A DNA stretch of 6,568 nt from Deltaproteobacteria bacterium (GTDB lineage: Bacteria; Desulfobacterota; Binatia; Bin18). The DNA lies in NCBI GenBank assembly GCA_016200595.1, contig JACQEL010000186.1, positions 1-6,568 of the forward strand, given 5' to 3'. Positions 1-6,380 of the stretch are shown here, piece by piece. The notes beneath the pieces are model-generated. The model saw only the letters and a program-made list of their open reading frames with translations, did no database searches and was not told the origin of the DNA. Position 1 is the stretch's first letter. Every line of letters begins with the position of its first letter. Position numbers and translations under genes: made by a program.

Positions 1-137
1 CTATCGGCGCAGTGAATTTGGGATGCGGACCAAACCTGCATTCACGTCCGGTTGATGGACACTCCGCCATCGGCACGATACTGTCCGGAATAAATTTGTT
101 CCACTCGGGTCCAAGCTCTAGGCTCCGGAGGCGCAGC

Positions 138-243
138 TTTGGAGTGCGCCGGCCTGGACGGCGCTTTCGCTCCCGGGCTCCAGCTGTTACTGGGCGTGTA
201 GGGCTGTGCAGCCAAAGCGGGAGCGGTGCTCCCGCACTCCAAA
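138..243. repeat. 106-bp inverted-repeat element
   Basis: The ends are perfect 10-nt inverted repeats: TTTGGAGTGC at 138-147 and GCACTCCAAA at 234-243. Inside, CGCTCCCG (168-175) is complementary to CGGGAGCG (218-225), and a second, tight hairpin lies at 217-235, so alternative folds are possible. I recall dispersed non-coding elements with ends of this kind in acidobacterial and verrucomicrobial genomes, where they give rise to spurious proteins starting MECG. That comparison is from memory, not a search. No transposase is encoded, so if mobile it would need help in trans. Confidence 0.55.
217..235. repeat. Perfect hairpin, 8-bp stem
   Basis: GCGGGAGC (217-224) and GCTCCCGC (228-235) are exact reverse complements separated by three bases. 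This forms a very stable GC-rich stem-loop at the right end of the inverted-repeat element. No T-run follows on either strand, so it is unlikely to be an intrinsic terminator. It overlaps the right terminal repeat by two bases, so the two folds compete. Confidence 0.6.
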
Positions 244-412
244 GGGCAAAGCCCCGACGAGAACAGCCCGCAGTGACTTCGGCCATTGTGGCATTGCCTC
301 CTCGAGGTTCTTCGTGCAGTTCTGCTGCGCTTCGGTAGGGCAGTCGAATGTCACCGGAAGTGGCAAGGCTCAATACCCCGAAAATCTTTCCCTCTTTAGA
401 CAAATCGTCGAA

Positions 413-511
413 GTCTAACGTTACCGCTCACCTGCCGCTGTCCAAGCAGGTCCCTTTGGATGCATCCCAAACCGCAAGTGGGCGGCAATGCGGCGGAGCA
501 TAAGGTTAGCT
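413..511. other. attC-like imperfect hairpin
   Basis: The left end GTCTAAC (413-419) fits the integron attC consensus RYYYAAC. The right end GTTAGCT (505-511) fits GTTRRRY except at one position. CTAAC (415-419) pairs with GTTAG (505-509), TTA (421-423) with TAA (501-503), GCTC (426-429) with GAGC (496-499), and TGCCGC (433-438) with GCGGCA (482-487). Unpaired bases lie between these blocks, as in attC sites. The size (about 99 nt) is within the range known for attC. A stop codon (TAA, 416-418) sits in the left box, and a toxin-antitoxin-like pair follows to the right, a cargo common in integron cassettes. There is no integrase or second site in the window, so this remains a candidate only. 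Confidence 0.3.
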
Positions 512-553
512 GTCAACCTATCTCTCATGTCCTTCTCATGGTAGAAACAACGC

Positions 554-676
554 ATGTCGCTAACAACGGAACGTATTCTTGAAGATGTGCTTGCACTCCC
601 TGCGGTTCACTTACCGGCGCAAACGCATGCGGATTTTTGGGGCCGGATACTGGCGACAAGGGAGAAAACGCTATGA
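554..676 (+). CDS. Small protein with addiction-module-like N-terminus
   Basis: This is a 40-residue reading frame starting at ATG 554, with an in-frame stop at 542-544, so it cannot extend upstream. Residues 1-16 (MSLTTERILEDVLALP) closely resemble the start of the short addiction-module antitoxins of the TIGR02574 type, which usually run to about 70 residues. After Pro16 the resemblance ends and the tail (AVHLPAQTHADFWGRI...) is unfamiliar. Its TGA (674-676) overlaps the ATG of the next gene by four bases (ATGA), which suggests translational coupling. No strong ribosome-binding site precedes it. It could be a truncated antitoxin, a chimeric remnant left by deletion, or a leader peptide controlling the gene behind it. 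The overlap makes translation plausible; function is unknown. Confidence 0.45.
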   Translation: MSLTTERILEDVLALPAVHLPAQTHADFWGRILATREKTL

Positions 677-912
677 GCAAGAAAATAAAATACACCGATG
701 AGCCGCTTCAGATGGGGGAGCGAGTGCCGGATTTCCTGCCGCCGCCTGCCAAGCTGGTGAAGCGGGAGACCACAGCAAAAGTAACGCTTGAACTCACGCA
801 AAGCAGTGTGGATTTTTTCAAACGACAAGCCAAGCAAGAGCGGGTGCCGTATCAACGGATGATCCGTGGACTGATTGATGCGTACGCGAAGTATCAGGAA
901 GCCAGATCATAG
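673..912 (+). CDS. CopG/BrnA-type ribbon-helix-helix antitoxin
   Basis: This is a 79-residue protein. I chose ATG 673 because AAGGGAG (657-663) sits 9 bases upstream as a Shine-Dalgarno site and because the upstream frame ends in an ATGA overlap. The open frame runs back to 637, but that start has no such support. The N-terminal part (1-32, KIKYTDEP...DFLPPP) matches the linker seen in CopG-type antitoxins. Residues 35-42 (AKVTLELT) should be the DNA-contacting beta strand, 44-56 helix 1 and 59-75 helix 2 (YQRMIRGLIDAYAKYQ). Such proteins bind their own promoter and neutralise a partner toxin, often BrnT/RelE-like, encoded next to them. No toxin frame is present on either side, so this is an orphan antitoxin or a remnant. 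Family assignment is from motif recognition. Confidence 0.75.
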   Translation: MSKKIKYTDEPLQMGERVPDFLPPPAKLVKRETTAKVTLELTQSSVDFFKRQAKQERVPYQRMIRGLIDAYAKYQEARS

Positions 913-958
913 GGTTCACCCGCCCCAACTGCTCACTCCATACGACCGCCGCGCCTTG

Positions 959-988
959 GCGTCCGGTTTTTGTTAATTTACCGGACGC
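959..988. repeat. Left palindrome flanking the transporter pair
   Basis: GCGTCCGGT (959-967) and ACCGGACGC (980-988) are perfect 9-nt inverted repeats around a 12-nt AT-rich spacer. The core 26 nt (961-986) has the same arms and the same spacer length as the palindrome at 3762-3787, on the other side of the two transporter genes. The spacer sequences differ. A T-run lies in the loop, not after the stem, so it does not look like an intrinsic terminator. Confidence 0.65.
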
Positions 989-1172
989 TGAAAAGGGTTC
1001 TTTCGTTGGAGAAACAACTGACAACTGGGTGGCCAACGGATAGGATGTTCCTACCAACACCGTAACTACCCAAGCAGGAAAGGTCATCACCGGCCACTAC
1101 ATTGCAGGGGTTGAATCCGACGCAGGCCCTCCACAGGGACAGATTGGGAGAGTAAAGACTTCGTCAATTTAG

Positions 1173-1184
1173 GCTAAAATTAGC
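1173..1184 (+). promoter_or_regulatory. Possible -10 box and small palindrome before arsB
   Basis: TAAAAT (1175-1180) differs from the sigma70 -10 consensus at one base and ends 5 bases before the ATG of the permease gene. If used, transcription would start at or next to the ATG, giving a leaderless message. That would fit the lack of a Shine-Dalgarno site there. No good -35 box lies at the right distance. The box is embedded in a short palindrome, GCTAA-AA-TTAGC, which could be an operator or chance. Inference from a weak pattern. Confidence 0.25.
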
Positions 1185-1185
1185 A

Positions 1186-2448
1186 ATGCAGATGCTGATC
1201 GACACCCACCGCGCCACCTGGAGCATCGCCGCTCTCGCTACCAGCGGGGTCATCATCAGGCCGTGGCATTTACCCGAAGCCGTGTGGGCCGTGCTCGGCG
1301 CTGCCGCGCTCGTCGGTCTGGGGCTGCTGCCATGGACCGTCGCGGCGCACGCCATTGGCAAAGGCACCGATGTCTACCTCTTCCTGACGGGCATGATGCT
1401 GCTTGCCGAACTGGCTCGGCGGGAGGGTCTCTTCGACTGGCTGGCGGCTCTCGCCGCAGGGCGAGCAAACGGTTCCGCCCGCAGGCTCTTCGGGCTCATC
1501 TACGGAGTTGGGACCGTGGTAACCGTGTTCCTGTCCAACGACGCCACGGCAGTAGTTCTGACACCCGCCGTTTACGCCGTCACCAAGGCGGCACGTGTTG
1601 AGCCGCTGCCCTACCTCTTCGTCTGTGCGTTCATCGCGAACGCGGCGAGCTTCGTACTACCAATCTCCAACCCGGCCAACCTCGTAATCTTTGGCAGCAG
1701 CATGCCGCCGCTCACTGTGTGGCTCAGCCAGTTCGCTTTGCCGTCCATGCTCTCCATCGTGGCGACCTACGCTGTGTTACGCCTGACGCAGGCACCTTTC
1801 CTACGCCAGAGTGTGGCGACAGACATCGAGGTGCCTGCATTGTCTAGGGGCGGCCGCATGACGGCATACGGCATCAGCGGCACTGCGCTCGCGCTGCTGA
1901 TCGCCTCCGCCCGCGACACCCAACTCGGTTTCCCGACCTGTCTGGCAGGCTGCATCACGGCAGCGATCGTACTGCTGCACAAGCGTGAGTCACCCTGGCC
2001 CGTCGTCAAGGGCGTTTCCTGGAGCGTGCTGCCGCTCGTCGCGGGCCTGTTCGTGCTTGTCGAGGGACTTGAGCAGACGGGCATTCTCCGTTCGCTGAGC
2101 GCGGTGCTGAACTCGGCCGCAGAGCATTCTGCGGCGGGTGCTGCGTGGGGCGCTGGGATCATGCTCGCCCTCGGCTGCAACGTGATGAACAATCTTCCGG
2201 CTGGGCTCATAGCCGGGGCCACCGTGAGATCCGCGCACGCGTCTTCTCAGGTTATCGGCGCAGTGCTGATCGGCGTCGACCTCGGACCGAACCTCTCCGT
2301 CACGGGCTCGCTCGCGACCATTCTGTGGCTAGCGGCGCTGCGGCGCGAAGGGCAGGCGGTCAGCAGCGGGGAGTTCCTGAGGCTGGGCTTCGTTGTGATG
2401 CTCCCCGCCCTGCTCCTTGCACTGGGCGGGTTGGTGCTCAGCGGATGA
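1186..2448 (+). CDS. arsB: ArsB-family / citrate-transporter-like permease
   Basis: This is a 420-residue polytopic inner-membrane protein, the usual length for ArsB/CitT-type transporters of the ion transporter (IT) superfamily. The two-fold motif pattern is present: SNDATAVVLTP (117-127) with SFVLPISNPANLVIFG (155-170) in the first half, and NVMNNLPAGLIAG (332-344) with GVDLGPNLSVTGSLATILW (363-381) in the second. These are the re-entrant, ion-binding segments of the family. The most likely role is extrusion of arsenite (and antimonite) by proton exchange; transport of another anion cannot be excluded. ATG 1186 is the only start after an in-frame stop at 1153-1155, apart from ATG 1192; neither has a ribosome-binding site. 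It overlaps the next gene by 4 bases. No arsR or arsC lies nearby, so regulation is unclear. Confidence 0.85.
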   Translation: MQMLIDTHRATWSIAALATSGVIIRPWHLPEAVWAVLGAAALVGLGLLPWTVAAHAIGKGTDVYLFLTGMMLLAELARREGLFDWLAALAAGRANGSARRLFGLIYGVGTVVTVFLSNDATAVVLTPAVYAVTKAARVEPLPYLFVCAFIANAASFVLPISNPANLVIFGSSMPPLTVWLSQFALPSMLSIVATYAVLRLTQAPFLRQSVATDIEVPALSRGGRMTAYGISGTALALLIASARDTQLGFPTCLAGCITAAIVLLHKRESPWPVVKGVSWSVLPLVAGLFVLVEGLEQTGILRSLSAVLNSAAEHSAAGAAWGAGIMLALGCNVMNNLPAGLIAGATVRSAHASSQVIGAVLIGVDLGPNLSVTGSLATILWLAALRREGQAVSSGEFLRLGFVVMLPALLLALGGLVLSG

Positions 2449-3680
2449 GCGGACGCAAGAATCGGGACGGCAGCCCCCGCTTCCGTCCCGCATCCCTCGA
2501 CGCGCTCAATTTCTTACTCTCGGACGTGCGGGGAGCGCTCGGTCCCTATCTCAACGTCTTCCTCGTTACTCAGCAACAGTGGAACCAATCCGAGGTGGGC
2601 CTCGTAACGGCTCTGAGTGGATGGCTCGGCCTCGCCGTGCAAACGCCTGTCGGCGGGGCAATTGACAGCACGCGCAGGAAACGCGCGGCGATCGTCTTTG
2701 CGCTGGCCATGCTGGCTGCTGGTGCCCTGTACATCTATGCAGCCCCGCGCTTCTGGCCCGTGCTTGTCGCCAACAGCCTGATCGTGGTGGTCGGAGATGT
2801 GTTCGGCCCAGCAGTGGCGGCGCTGACACTCGGCCTCGTCCGGCAGCAGGAGCTTGCTCGGCGCATGGGCCGCAATTCGGCCTTCGACCATGCGGGGAAC
2901 GTCGCTATCGCGGCGCTGGCGGGTACTGTCGGATGGATGTTCTCGCAGCGTGCCGTGTTCCTGCTCGTCCCCGTATTCGCAGCACTTGCGACAGCCGCAG
3001 TGCTATCCATCCCGTCTGCCGCGATTGATGAAAGGCGAGCGCGGGGCGCAGGGGAGGTTCAGGAAGGAGAGGAAACGAACGAGGTCGCTAGCATGAGAGT
3101 ATTGCTGGAATGCCGCCCGCTCATCATCTTCGGTTGCTGCGCCCTGCTCTTCCATTTTGCCAATGCGCCACTGCTTCCCCTCGTGGGACAGAAGCTCGCC
3201 TTCGCGCACAAGCAAGAAGCCACGGCCATGATGTCCTCATGCATTATTGCCGCCCAACTCGTCATGCTGCCGATCGCCATCCTGGTGGGTCGGAAGGCTG
3301 ACACCTGGGGTCGCAAGCCCATTCTCTTGATCGGCTTCGGCATCCTGCCAATCCGGGCCGTACTCTACACGTTGTCCAATGACAGCGCATGGCTGATCGG
3401 GGTCCAGCTGCTAGACGGTGTCGGCGCAGGCATCTTCGGTGCCCTCACCCCACTGGTGGTGGCCGACCTCATGCGAGGCACCGGGCGATACAACCTGGCC
3501 CAGGGAGCGGTTGCCACGATGCAGGGCATCGGTGCTTCGACGAGCGGTCTGATCATCGGGTTGATAGTGGATTATTGCGGCTACTCAATGGCGTTTCTAA
3601 CATCGGGCGCTGCTGCCGCAGTCGCTCTGGCGGTGTTGGTGTTTGCGATGCCCGAGACCGCGCCGGAACGAGTGGCCTAA
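2445..3680 (+). CDS. Major facilitator superfamily exporter
   Basis: This is a 411-residue, 12-helix type permease, starting at an ATG that overlaps the stop of the permease gene (ATGA), so the two are probably translationally coupled. The open frame continues upstream to 2145, but that part only shadows the first gene. MFS loop motif A appears in both halves: GGAIDSTRRKR (70-80) and the classic VGRKADTWGRKP (281-292). A hydrophilic, acidic central loop lies at about 191-218 between the six-helix halves. DVRGALGPYLNVFL (27-40) and GDVFGPAVAALTLGL (117-131) are typical of a group of MFS proteins I have seen annotated as general or drug exporters. Its substrate is unknown. Pairing with ArsB suggests metalloid or organoarsenical export, but I cannot assign it to ArsJ, ArsP or ArsK from sequence alone. 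Confidence 0.85.
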   Translation: MSGRKNRDGSPRFRPASLDALNFLLSDVRGALGPYLNVFLVTQQQWNQSEVGLVTALSGWLGLAVQTPVGGAIDSTRRKRAAIVFALAMLAAGALYIYAAPRFWPVLVANSLIVVVGDVFGPAVAALTLGLVRQQELARRMGRNSAFDHAGNVAIAALAGTVGWMFSQRAVFLLVPVFAALATAAVLSIPSAAIDERRARGAGEVQEGEETNEVASMRVLLECRPLIIFGCCALLFHFANAPLLPLVGQKLAFAHKQEATAMMSSCIIAAQLVMLPIAILVGRKADTWGRKPILLIGFGILPIRAVLYTLSNDSAWLIGVQLLDGVGAGIFGALTPLVVADLMRGTGRYNLAQGAVATMQGIGASTSGLIIGLIVDYCGYSMAFLTSGAAAAVALAVLVFAMPETAPERVA

Positions 3681-3761
3681 CCGCCCGTATTAGACTGTGC
3701 TGAGAGAGGGACCCTGCTTCGATAAAATTCCTGTCTTGACCTGTCGAACTCATGGGTCACT

Positions 3762-3787
3762 GTCCGGTAATGCCTCACTAACCGGAC
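3762..3787. repeat. Right palindrome flanking the transporter pair
   Basis: GTCCGGT (3762-3768) and ACCGGAC (3781-3787) form a perfect 7-nt inverted repeat with a 12-nt spacer. Arms and spacer length equal those of the core palindrome at 961-986. It lies about 80 bases after the exporter's stop codon. On the plus strand it is followed by CATTTTCACG, only a weak T-run, so it might also act as a poor terminator for the transporter operon. Confidence 0.6.
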
Positions 3788-3834
3788 TCATTTTCACGCT
3801 AATAAAATCAACGACTTGCAAGCCCGGTAAATCA

Positions 3835-3850
3835 GGCCGCAAATGCGGCC
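3835..3850 (-). terminator. Hairpin downstream of the CoA-transferase gene
   Basis: GGCCGC (3835-3840) and GCGGCC (3845-3850) form a perfect 6-bp stem with a 4-base loop, about 55 bases beyond the minus-strand stop codon. On the minus strand the stem is followed by TGATTTAC, a short, imperfect T-run. It may end minus-strand transcription in this convergent intergenic region, but it is not a classical terminator. Confidence 0.35.
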
Positions 3851-3904
3851 ATGAAAATTGGCTGTGAGTATGGGGCCAACATGCTCCTCCGGTAGTTGCC
3901 GGTC

Positions 3905-6319
3905 TCAATACAACACCTGCTCGCTTTTCAGTTGAGCGATCTCTGCGGCGGAATAGCCGAGCAGGTCGCGTAGTACCCATTCGGTGTCCTGGCCTAACAA
4001 CGGTGCTGGCGCGCGCACCCCGTTGGGAGCGTGGGCCAGCAGCCACGGCATTCCCGCGTGCGTCCGCACCCCAACCTCTGGATGCGGTAAACGTACAAAG
4101 AAGCCGCGCTCGTTGAGTTGCGGATCTTCCAGCAGATCTTTGCTGCTCATCGTCGGATACGCCGCAACCCCCACCGCTTGCAGGACGTGCGTTACATCCC
4201 ATTTTTTCTGGGTCGTTGTCCACGCCGTCACAATGCGTTCGAGTTCGTCTTCGTTCGCCTTGCGGTCGTTCGCTGCGCGAAATCGCGCGTCAGTCGTGAG
4301 CTGTTCCTGTCCCATCACCCGACAGAGGGCCTGCCACTCGGCTTCAGTGCCGCAGGCGATCGACACCCATTCGTCTTCTCCGGCACACCGGAAACAGTTG
4401 TGTGGGACCATCGTCTGGTCGCGGTTGCCCATACGCGCCGGTTGGGTCTGGTTCATCACGTAGTCCATCCACCCTTCGGCCATCAACACGGCCATAGACT
4501 CCCAGAGCGACACGTCGATGTGTTGTCCTTGACCTGTGCGCTTCCGCGCTGCTAAGGCCGCACAAATCGCGATCGCTGCATTGATACCGCCGTTGGGATC
4601 ACCATAGGCCATGCCAACCTCTTGCGGGGGACCGTCAACATACCCGGTGAGAGAGGCCAGCCCTGCAAGCGGTCCCATCGCCGGTCCGTAGCCCATGTAT
4701 TGCCGTTGGGGACCGGTCTGCCCATAGCCGGAAATCGACGCCATAATGAGGTCGGGCTTCACTTTCCGCAGTTCTTCATAGCCAAGGCCAAGCCGCTCCA
4801 TCACCCCGGTGGCAAAATTCTGCACGACTATATCGCACGTGGCTGCCAGCCGTTTGGCAATGGCGATGGCTGCGGGCTTGCTGAGGTCAAGCGCCATGCT
4901 CTTGGTCCCTTGGTTCCACTGATTAAAGTAACCAACAGTGTTGAGACTCGGAGTGACGCCCGACGGATGGATCGGCACCAGCCGTGCGCCATCAGGCCGC
5001 GTGCGCGATTCAATATGAATAACCTCTGCACCCAAGTGTGCCAACTGCAGAGCACCATACGGACCGGCCCATGCCCACGTGAACGCCAGAACCCGCACCC
5101 CAGCGAGCGGTAAACGAGTTCCGAGTGCTGAGTCCTGAGTGCTGAGTTGCGAAAGTGGTGTACTTGTGGAAGGTGTGTCGAACACTTCTTCGTTATGTTC
5201 GCCAAGGAGGGGGGCAGGGCGCCGTATACTCCACCACGGTTCGTGCAGTTGATAGGGCGCACCAAGGTGGGTCAACGTCCCTGCACGTGGATGAGACACG
5301 TCGACAAAGAACCGTCGCGCCTGCAATTGTTCCTGAGTGGCAAGATCGGCCATGGTACAGACCGGGGCAACGCAGATGCGCTGGGCTTGGGCGGCGTGAA
5401 ACAAATCTGCCACTTTCCAGCCTTTGATCCACTCGCGTATATACGGATCGACCACAGCAAGGTGCCGCGCGAGTGTAAAGGGGTTTTTGCAATACGCTTG
5501 CTGGGCCCACTCGGGATTGCCCATGAAGTCGATCAACCGCTGCAACTGGTCTGGTTGCGCGGTCAGGAGCATGATCGCGCCATCCTGACAGTCGTAGATG
5601 CCCAGCGGTGCGAGAATCTTGCGCCCCAGGCGGGAGGCGATTCTGCCAAGGTAACTGTAGACGTACACATTCAGTTCGACAAAGGACGCGACACAAGCGT
5701 GCGCGGACAGATCGATATGTTCCCCGGCTCCCGTGTCGAGAGTACGAAAATAGGCAGCCAGGGCAGCCGTGGATGCTAACAGTCCAGTCTGAAAGCCGCA
5801 CTGTTGGCCAAAGGCTTTTAGCGGCGGCAAGTCGGGACGATCTGACCCACCAGGACTCAACCACGCCCAGCCTCCTCCGTGCGCCAGCGTAAGTTCAGAC
5901 GCGTGGTAGTCTTTATGCGGTCCCGTCAACCCAAACGGCGTGATCGAGCACATCACCAACTTCGGATTGATCACGCGAAAGGTGTCGTAGTCGATTCCCA
6001 GCGTGGCCATAGCGGCTGGAGGATAGTTGTGGATCAGCAAATCAGCCCCCGCCACCAAGCGCGTGAGAGCGTCTGTGTCCTGCCTGAGGTCGATTGTGCA
6101 TCCCCGCTTGTTGGTATTCAGGTAGAGAAACAGTCCGCTTTGCTCAGGGTCAGAAATACCTCCGGGAAATGGTCCGCGCCGACGGGCATGATCCCCACCG
6201 GGTTCTTCTACTTTGATCACGTCAGCCCCGAGATCGGCCATCAGCTTGGTGGCATAGGCCGCCGAGACCAGGTGGCCCAGTTCCAGAACCTTCACCCCTT
6301 CCAATCCTTGCATAGACAT
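3905..6319 (-). CDS. Fused two-domain class III (CaiB/BaiF) CoA-transferase
   Basis: This is an 804-residue protein made of two complete family III CoA-transferase domains, each about the length of a normal single enzyme (about 400). Domain 1 covers residues 4-380, starting LEGVKVLELGHLVSAAYATKLMADLGADVIKVE. Domain 2 covers residues 404-804, starting LAGVRVLAFTWAWAGPYGALQLAHLGAEVIHIE. The catalytic aspartate, which forms the acyl anhydride and then carries the CoA exchange, appears conserved in both: D203 in GEHIDLSAHA and D602 in GQGQHIDVSLWES. The enzyme should be cytoplasmic and move CoA between a CoA-thioester and a carboxylate. The acceptor acid is not deducible. Known relatives of such pairs include the two-subunit benzylsuccinate CoA-transferase, here possibly as one chain. 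GGAGG (6323-6327) lies 3 bases from ATG 6319 and 9 bases from ATG 6313, so the second Met may be the true start. It is convergent to the transporter operon. Confidence 0.9.
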   Translation of the reverse strand: MSMQGLEGVKVLELGHLVSAAYATKLMADLGADVIKVEEPGGDHARRRGPFPGGISDPEQSGLFLYLNTNKRGCTIDLRQDTDALTRLVAGADLLIHNYPPAAMATLGIDYDTFRVINPKLVMCSITPFGLTGPHKDYHASELTLAHGGGWAWLSPGGSDRPDLPPLKAFGQQCGFQTGLLASTAALAAYFRTLDTGAGEHIDLSAHACVASFVELNVYVYSYLGRIASRLGRKILAPLGIYDCQDGAIMLLTAQPDQLQRLIDFMGNPEWAQQAYCKNPFTLARHLAVVDPYIREWIKGWKVADLFHAAQAQRICVAPVCTMADLATQEQLQARRFFVDVSHPRAGTLTHLGAPYQLHEPWWSIRRPAPLLGEHNEEVFDTPSTSTPLSQLSTQDSALGTRLPLAGVRVLAFTWAWAGPYGALQLAHLGAEVIHIESRTRPDGARLVPIHPSGVTPSLNTVGYFNQWNQGTKSMALDLSKPAAIAIAKRLAATCDIVVQNFATGVMERLGLGYEELRKVKPDLIMASISGYGQTGPQRQYMGYGPAMGPLAGLASLTGYVDGPPQEVGMAYGDPNGGINAAIAICAALAARKRTGQGQHIDVSLWESMAVLMAEGWMDYVMNQTQPARMGNRDQTMVPHNCFRCAGEDEWVSIACGTEAEWQALCRVMGQEQLTTDARFRAANDRKANEDELERIVTAWTTTQKKWDVTHVLQAVGVAAYPTMSSKDLLEDPQLNERGFFVRLPHPEVGVRTHAGMPWLLAHAPNGVRAPAPLLGQDTEWVLRDLLGYSAAEIAQLKSEQVLY
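5114..5148 (-). repeat. Five heptamer repeats in the interdomain linker
   Basis: Read on the minus strand, five consecutive 7-mers follow the pattern NACTCAG: AACTCAG, CACTCAG, GACTCAG, CACTCGG, AACTCGT. The last two are degenerate. They encode residues 391-402 (QLSTQDSALGTR), exactly the linker between the two CoA-transferase domains. Seven is not a multiple of three, so each unit is read in a different frame. From memory, such heptamer arrays occur mainly between genes in Planctomycetes and deltaproteobacterial-type genomes. Confidence 0.75.
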
Positions 6320-6322
6320 TCC

Positions 6323-6327
6323 CCTCC
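6323..6327 (-). promoter_or_regulatory. Shine-Dalgarno site of the CoA-transferase
   Basis: GGAGG on the minus strand, inside TTTGGAGGGGA. It is 3 bases from ATG 6319 and 9 bases from ATG 6313. The usual spacing favours the downstream ATG (protein starting MQGLEGV), but the G-rich run leaves the choice open. Confidence 0.6.
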
Positions 6328-6351
6328 AAACGTGCGTCGTAGTGTCCTTCG

Positions 6352-6380
6352 GCTATACACAACTCCCACGCACACGGCAA
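6352..6380 (-). promoter_or_regulatory. Candidate sigma70 promoter for the CoA-transferase
   Basis: On the minus strand, TTGCCG (6380-6375) and TATAGC (6357-6352) are separated by exactly 17 bases, each matching four of six consensus bases. The predicted transcript start near 6345 would leave a leader of about 26-30 bases containing the Shine-Dalgarno site. Position and spacing are good; the boxes are moderate. Confidence 0.45.

Larger units (their letters stand above)
1..553. other. Gene-poor left region
   Basis: I see no gene here that I can support. The longest open frame (12-338, plus) is rich in Arg, Ser and Pro and looks like chance translation of GC-rich repeat DNA. The minus-strand frame 42-242 begins inside the inverted-repeat element, and its first residues (MECGST) are just the translated repeat end. 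What the stretch does hold is listed separately: an inverted-repeat element at 138-243, a tight hairpin inside it, and an attC-like hairpin at 413-511. The hexamer GTCCGG occurs at 46-51 and 83-88 and recurs in the two palindromes that flank the transporter genes further right. Confidence 0.6.

Noticed and set aside
42..242. Minus-strand 66-residue frame starting MECGST
   Set aside because: Its start is the end of the inverted-repeat element and its composition is low-complexity, so it is a translation artefact of the repeat.
12..338. Plus-strand 108-residue frame
   Set aside because: It runs through the inverted-repeat element, starts with GTG without a ribosome-binding site, and is Arg/Ser/Pro-rich without domain features.
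959..988. Left palindrome as an intrinsic terminator of the antitoxin gene
   Set aside because: The T-run is inside the loop and no T-run follows the stem on either strand.
818..1090. Minus-strand 90-residue frame over the antitoxin end and the intergenic region
   Set aside because: It overlaps the antitoxin gene in antisense, crosses the palindrome, has no ribosome-binding site and matches no family I know.
2145..2444. Upstream extension of the MFS exporter frame
   Set aside because: It lies entirely inside the permease gene in another frame, has Arg-rich non-membrane composition, and the internal ATG 2445 has the classic overlap with the preceding stop.
5193..5864. Long minus-strand frame of 223 residues inside the CoA-transferase
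   Set aside because: It overlaps the conserved coding frame of domain 1 and has no recognisable motifs; it is a shadow frame.
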